From a bacterium (GTDB lineage Bacteria > Vulcanimicrobiota > CADAWZ01): a stretch of 8,542 bases of DNA. The position numbers were made by a program, and so were the translations under genes. Positions 5,989 to 8,542 of the stretch are shown here, in pieces (positions within the stretch are counted from its first letter, which is position 1; every line of letters starts with the position of its first letter). Below the pieces are notes generated by a model. That model was not told the DNA's origin, did no database searches, and was given only the letters and a program-made list of their open reading frames with translations. The stretch is from NCBI GenBank assembly GCA_024409025.1, contig JAKSUM010000041.1, positions 1-8,542 of the forward strand, given 5' to 3'.

Positions 5989-7817
5989 AAAGAAGTAAGG
6001 CGGACTTCCCTTATCCGTTAAAATTTATGAACAGAAATAATGACAATGAAAAATATTATATAGCGGCAATAATAGCGGCAGTCTTCATTTTATACGGGCA
6101 GTCGATATCGTTTGATTATCTGAGATATGACGATTCATTCTGCATATTTCAGAACGCATACACAAACGGAACGGCATCATGCTCAATAGTACAGTACTTT
6201 ATTCCGGGATTTATAAGACAGGACGTATATATTCCCCTGACATTCCTGCTGTTAAGGTTCACCCACATGATTTCAGGCGGAGCTCCGTGGGTATTCCATC
6301 TGTTTTCATCAGTATTATATGCATGCTGCTGCGTAACGGTATTTTTCTTTTTCAAAAAGCTGACAGCCTTTGCGTCAGAATTCAAAGGATTTGAAAAAGC
6401 ATTCATATCAAAATATGCTGACAGGATATACGGTAAGGATTTCCTTCCATTCATGGCAGCACTCATATTCGCAGTCCTGCCGTGCCATATCGAAAATACG
6501 GCATGGATTTCATCGATAGGCTACAGCCCGGCCGTCATTACCGGCCTGCTGTCCATAATGTTATTCCTTTCATACGTGGAAACAAAAAACATCTCCATGT
6601 ACGTATCGTCAGCAGCGCTGTTTATTGCCGCCGTCCTTTTCCAGCAGGCGGCAATAGTAATTCCGGGACTCATAATAATATGCATTGCCTGCTTCAGGAA
6701 AAATTTTCTTCAGGAAGCCGTAAAGGCAGGGGTTATATATGGCTCGCTCTGTGCGGGATATATGTCAATGTTCATGAGACATACTGTGTGGACATCAAGC
6801 TCAAAGCCTCTGTCGCTTGCGGAAAAGCTGGGATTTCAGGGCAGATATCTCTTTTCAATGCTCATTCCGACAGATCTTATGCCAGGCTACAGCAGAGAAC
6901 AGGGAACCGTATTCATTCTGATATCTGCGGCGGTCTTGGCATTGGCAATTTATATGATATTCATAAAAAAGAGCAGACTATGGCTATTCTGTTCCTTATG
7001 GCATGCGGCAGCCCTTTTCCCGTATTCCGGAATATTCTTCGGTAAGGATATATGCGACAGATATCTGATACTGCCTTCAATAGCCGCATCATTCCTGCTC
7101 GCATTTCATATGCTCGCTTTTCCTCTGAAGGCTTTCAGACACAGAAGAGCCCTAAGGCTGGCGCCTGCCGGCCTGCTGCTGCTCTTCTATGCGGCCTGCG
7201 CGATGATTTACATTCCGGTATGGTCAGACAGCGAAACCTTCCTTTCTTACGCATACTATAAAAATCCAAGGGCGATACAGTTTTCCGGAGTCTACGGAAT
7301 GGACTGCCTCCAGAAGGGAATGCCGGCAAAAGCCCTTGAGATATCCGAAGCCATAATTCTTGACGGAAGGGATCCTTATACCGGATATTCAATGAAGATA
7401 CAGGCTCTATGTTCAATGAATCAGAACAAAAAAGCACTCTCTGCATGCCTTGAAGCTATGGAAAAATACCCTTCCCTTGACGCAATAAACGAATACGCAG
7501 GAAATATCTGCTTCATGGAGGGAGATTATGAAAGGGCATACTCATACTTTACAAAAGCCCTCTCGCTCTATATGAAGGACAATGCAGGAAATGACGCCGT
7601 CAGGAATGCCGCGGTCAAAGCTCTTGAAGCGGCTTTCAGGGCTAAGGACGAGGAAAAGATAATAGTTCTTGCGTCAATGCTTTTTCCTGACATTCCTCAA
7701 GAAATTAAAGACTCAAAAACAAGAACATACGAAAACTGCATTAAATTTGCGGAAAGCAATAAGGATTCCGCATCATCCATGTTCATAATGAAAGCTCTTG
7801 AACTGAAACAGAAATAA
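5970..7817 (+). CDS. GT-C/TMTC-like membrane-TPR protein, copy 3 (short form)
   Basis: This 615-residue protein is the third tandem paralogue. A longer polar, basic N-terminus (1-28) precedes hydrophobic segments near 29-48, 86-102, 106-128, 158-172, 180-203, 211-243, 252-268, 313-332, 337-356, 368-386 and 398-416. Conserved motifs are YDD (53-55), YFIPGFIRQDVYIPLTF (76-92), CHIENTAWIS (172-181), IPTDLMPGY (299-307) and CDRYL (362-366). SQPA of copy 1 is FQQAA here, and His of HIE is kept. TPR-like repeats occupy about 435-535 (EYAGNICFMEGDYERAYSYF is clear), followed by a divergent helical tail. The C-terminal TPR pair of copies 1 and 2 is missing. The chosen ATG overlaps the preceding frame by 19 bases; a second Met at residue 21 is an alternative start. 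The stop codon lies inside the shared terminator. Membrane-TPR architecture is sure; enzymatic role is inferred. Confidence 0.85.
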   Translation: MAKPKIKRSKADFPYPLKFMNRNNDNEKYYIAAIIAAVFILYGQSISFDYLRYDDSFCIFQNAYTNGTASCSIVQYFIPGFIRQDVYIPLTFLLLRFTHMISGGAPWVFHLFSSVLYACCCVTVFFFFKKLTAFASEFKGFEKAFISKYADRIYGKDFLPFMAALIFAVLPCHIENTAWISSIGYSPAVITGLLSIMLFLSYVETKNISMYVSSAALFIAAVLFQQAAIVIPGLIIICIACFRKNFLQEAVKAGVIYGSLCAGYMSMFMRHTVWTSSSKPLSLAEKLGFQGRYLFSMLIPTDLMPGYSREQGTVFILISAAVLALAIYMIFIKKSRLWLFCSLWHAAALFPYSGIFFGKDICDRYLILPSIAASFLLAFHMLAFPLKAFRHRRALRLAPAGLLLLFYAACAMIYIPVWSDSETFLSYAYYKNPRAIQFSGVYGMDCLQKGMPAKALEISEAIILDGRDPYTGYSMKIQALCSMNQNKKALSACLEAMEKYPSLDAINEYAGNICFMEGDYERAYSYFTKALSLYMKDNAGNDAVRNAAVKALEAAFRAKDEEKIIVLASMLFPDIPQEIKDSKTRTYENCIKFAESNKDSASSMFIMKALELKQK

Positions 7818-7847
7818 AAAAAGCGGCTGTTCAAGCCGCTTTTTTTT
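7816..7847. terminator. Shared bidirectional terminator between convergent operons
   Basis: AGCGGCT (7822-7828) pairs with AGCCGCT (7834-7840) around a GTTCA loop. The stem is extended by A's (7816-7821) against T's (7841-7847). The TAA of copy 3 (7815-7817) and the minus-strand TAA of exbD (7848-7846) both fall within the arms, so one structure ends both converging transcripts with no spacer. Confidence 0.9.
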
Positions 7848-8244
7848 ATTCTGTCTCGGCAGAAAGCGAAACAGAGCCGAATCCCGCCCTTTTAGCCGAA
7901 TCAACGGCATACATAACCTTTGCGTAAGATGCCGCCGCGTCCGCCTCGATTACGGCTGACTCCCTTACCGATCCGGCATTCTCAAGCTCCTCTTTAAGAT
8001 TCTGCTGGGAAACCTCCCTGCCGTTAATATAATATGTCCCGCCCTTCGTTACGGATATGCATATTTCATGGCTTTCCTGTTCGGATCTGTATTCCGCCTT
8101 AGGCAGGCTTATTCCGAAACCGGTCTTAGAAACGGCAGTACCGGCAATCATAAAAATTATGAGAAGTACAAGCATACAGTCCGTAAGCGGAGTCACATTT
8201 ATAGAGCTGAGGGACTCGTCATGCTCTTCCCTGAAAAGCCTCAT
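7846..8244 (-). CDS. exbD: ExbD/TolR family proton-channel subunit
   Basis: This 132-residue inner-membrane protein is the partner of ExbB/TolQ in a proton-motive-force-driven motor. A short cytoplasmic N-terminus leads to INVTPLTDCMLVLLIIFMI (15-33), the signature transmembrane helix. Asp22 is the conserved proton-carrying residue. The periplasmic domain (about 45-132) has the expected ISLPKAE, a YINGREV-type strand, and an ADAAASYAKVMYAVDSAKRAGF helix. The start chosen is the ATG at 8244-8242, which overlaps the exbB stop as ATGA and has a strong AAAGGAGAAGGAG just upstream. A longer frame from 8280 would add 12 residues that cover the exbB end and the ribosome-binding site. No tonB or tolA lies in the window, so TonB-type and Tol-type systems cannot be separated, and the symbol marks the family only. 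Confidence 0.93.
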   Translation of the reverse strand: MRLFREEHDESLSSINVTPLTDCMLVLLIIFMIAGTAVSKTGFGISLPKAEYRSEQESHEICISVTKGGTYYINGREVSQQNLKEELENAGSVRESAVIEADAAASYAKVMYAVDSAKRAGFGSVSLSAETE

Positions 8245-8542
8245 GACTCCTTCTCCTTTGAAGCTCCGCGCTTTACGCATACGGCCTCTATAAGCCTTGA
8301 GCAGAAAACTCCGGCCCTTGTCCTAATCTTTTTTATCTCACTCTTGAACACATTAAAAAGAACTGATGCCGGAATTGCAAGCATAAGACCAGCCGCAGTT
8401 GCGGCAAGAGCCTCGGATACGCCTTTTGCGACCGTCTGAGGGCCTGCCGCGCCGGCCTGAGCAATATCGCTGAATGCCGTCATTATTCCTATTACCGTTC
8501 CCATGAGTCCGATAAATGGGGCTATTACCGCAAGAGTGCCCA
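8241..8542 (-). CDS. exbB: ExbB/TolQ/MotA family subunit, C-terminal part (runs off the window)
   Basis: The last 100 codons of an inner-membrane proton-channel protein are present; the start lies beyond the window's right edge. GTLAVIAPFIGLMGTVIGIM and the following AFSDIAQAGAAGPQTVAKGV are the hallmark ExbB/TolQ stretch, and EALAATAAGLMLAIPASVLFN covers the last transmembrane helix. The Thr residues of LMGTVIG and ALAATAAG, which line the proton pathway in this family, are present. A charged cytoplasmic tail ends in KEKES. The TGA stop overlaps the exbD ATG (ATGA), so the two are translationally coupled. Which substrate or TonB partner it energises is not shown. Confidence 0.93.
   Translation of the reverse strand, partial: GTLAVIAPFIGLMGTVIGIMTAFSDIAQAGAAGPQTVAKGVSEALAATAAGLMLAIPASVLFNVFKSEIKKIRTRAGVFCSRLIEAVCVKRGASKEKES
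8245..8258 (-). promoter_or_regulatory. Shine-Dalgarno sequence that decides the exbD start
   Basis: Read on the minus strand, the bases before the exbD ATG at 8244 are AAAGGAGAAGGAGTC, two near-consensus GGAG cores at suitable spacing. This supports the ATGA-coupled start over the upstream in-frame ATG at 8280. Confidence 0.8.

Noticed and set aside
6482..7045. 187-codon plus-strand frame inside copy 3
   Set aside because: Shadow of the copy 3 gene; the true frame carries the conserved motifs over the same stretch.
8245..8280. Upstream in-frame ATG (8280) for exbD, adding 12 residues
   Set aside because: The added residues encode the exbD ribosome-binding site and the exbB 3' end; the ATGA start at 8244 has the strong Shine-Dalgarno and gives the usual ExbD N-terminus.

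Overview
The window comes from a Gram-negative-type bacterium of moderate GC content. It has an ExbB/ExbD proton-motive pair, a predicted lipoprotein with a pilin-like region, and coding regions rich in ATA and AGA/AGG codons. The lineage cannot be fixed from the sequence. TPR-rich membrane proteins together with pilin-like 'CPS' proteins recall Lentisphaerae/PVC or deep-branching candidate phyla, but this is only an impression. No tRNA, rRNA, CRISPR array or transposase was seen.

Layout. On the minus strand at 61-759 is a predicted lipoprotein with a coiled coil, a pseudopilin-like central region and an Asp/Lys/Ser-rich tail, followed by a hairpin terminator at 17-42. An AT-rich divergent intergenic region leads into a plus-strand gene (987-1577) that joins a degenerate J-domain (HPD replaced by HRL) to two TPR-like repeats. 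Between 1594 and 1820 lie a long hairpin, what looks like the 3' end of a decayed gene, and a strong terminator that ends only 18 bases before the next start codon.

The core (1839-7817) is a tightly overlapping plus-strand operon of three diverged paralogues. Each has an N-terminal polytopic membrane region resembling the GT-C/TMTC-like family (YDD in the first loop, a HVE/HIE motif followed by WIS, a DRY motif) and a C-terminal TPR region. The middle copy is split by an in-frame TAA directly followed by A tract (17 A's). Its two halves remain in the same frame and together match the length of copy 1. The third copy is shorter and lacks the C-terminal TPR pair of the first two.

The operon converges on a minus-strand exbB-exbD pair (exbB runs off the window edge). 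A single bidirectional terminator at 7816-7847 overlaps both stop codons. The three paralogues are plausibly envelope glycosyltransferases or an envelope complex with periplasmic or cytoplasmic TPR scaffolds. The sequence shows no substrate, and no functional link to ExbBD or the lipoprotein is demonstrated beyond proximity.
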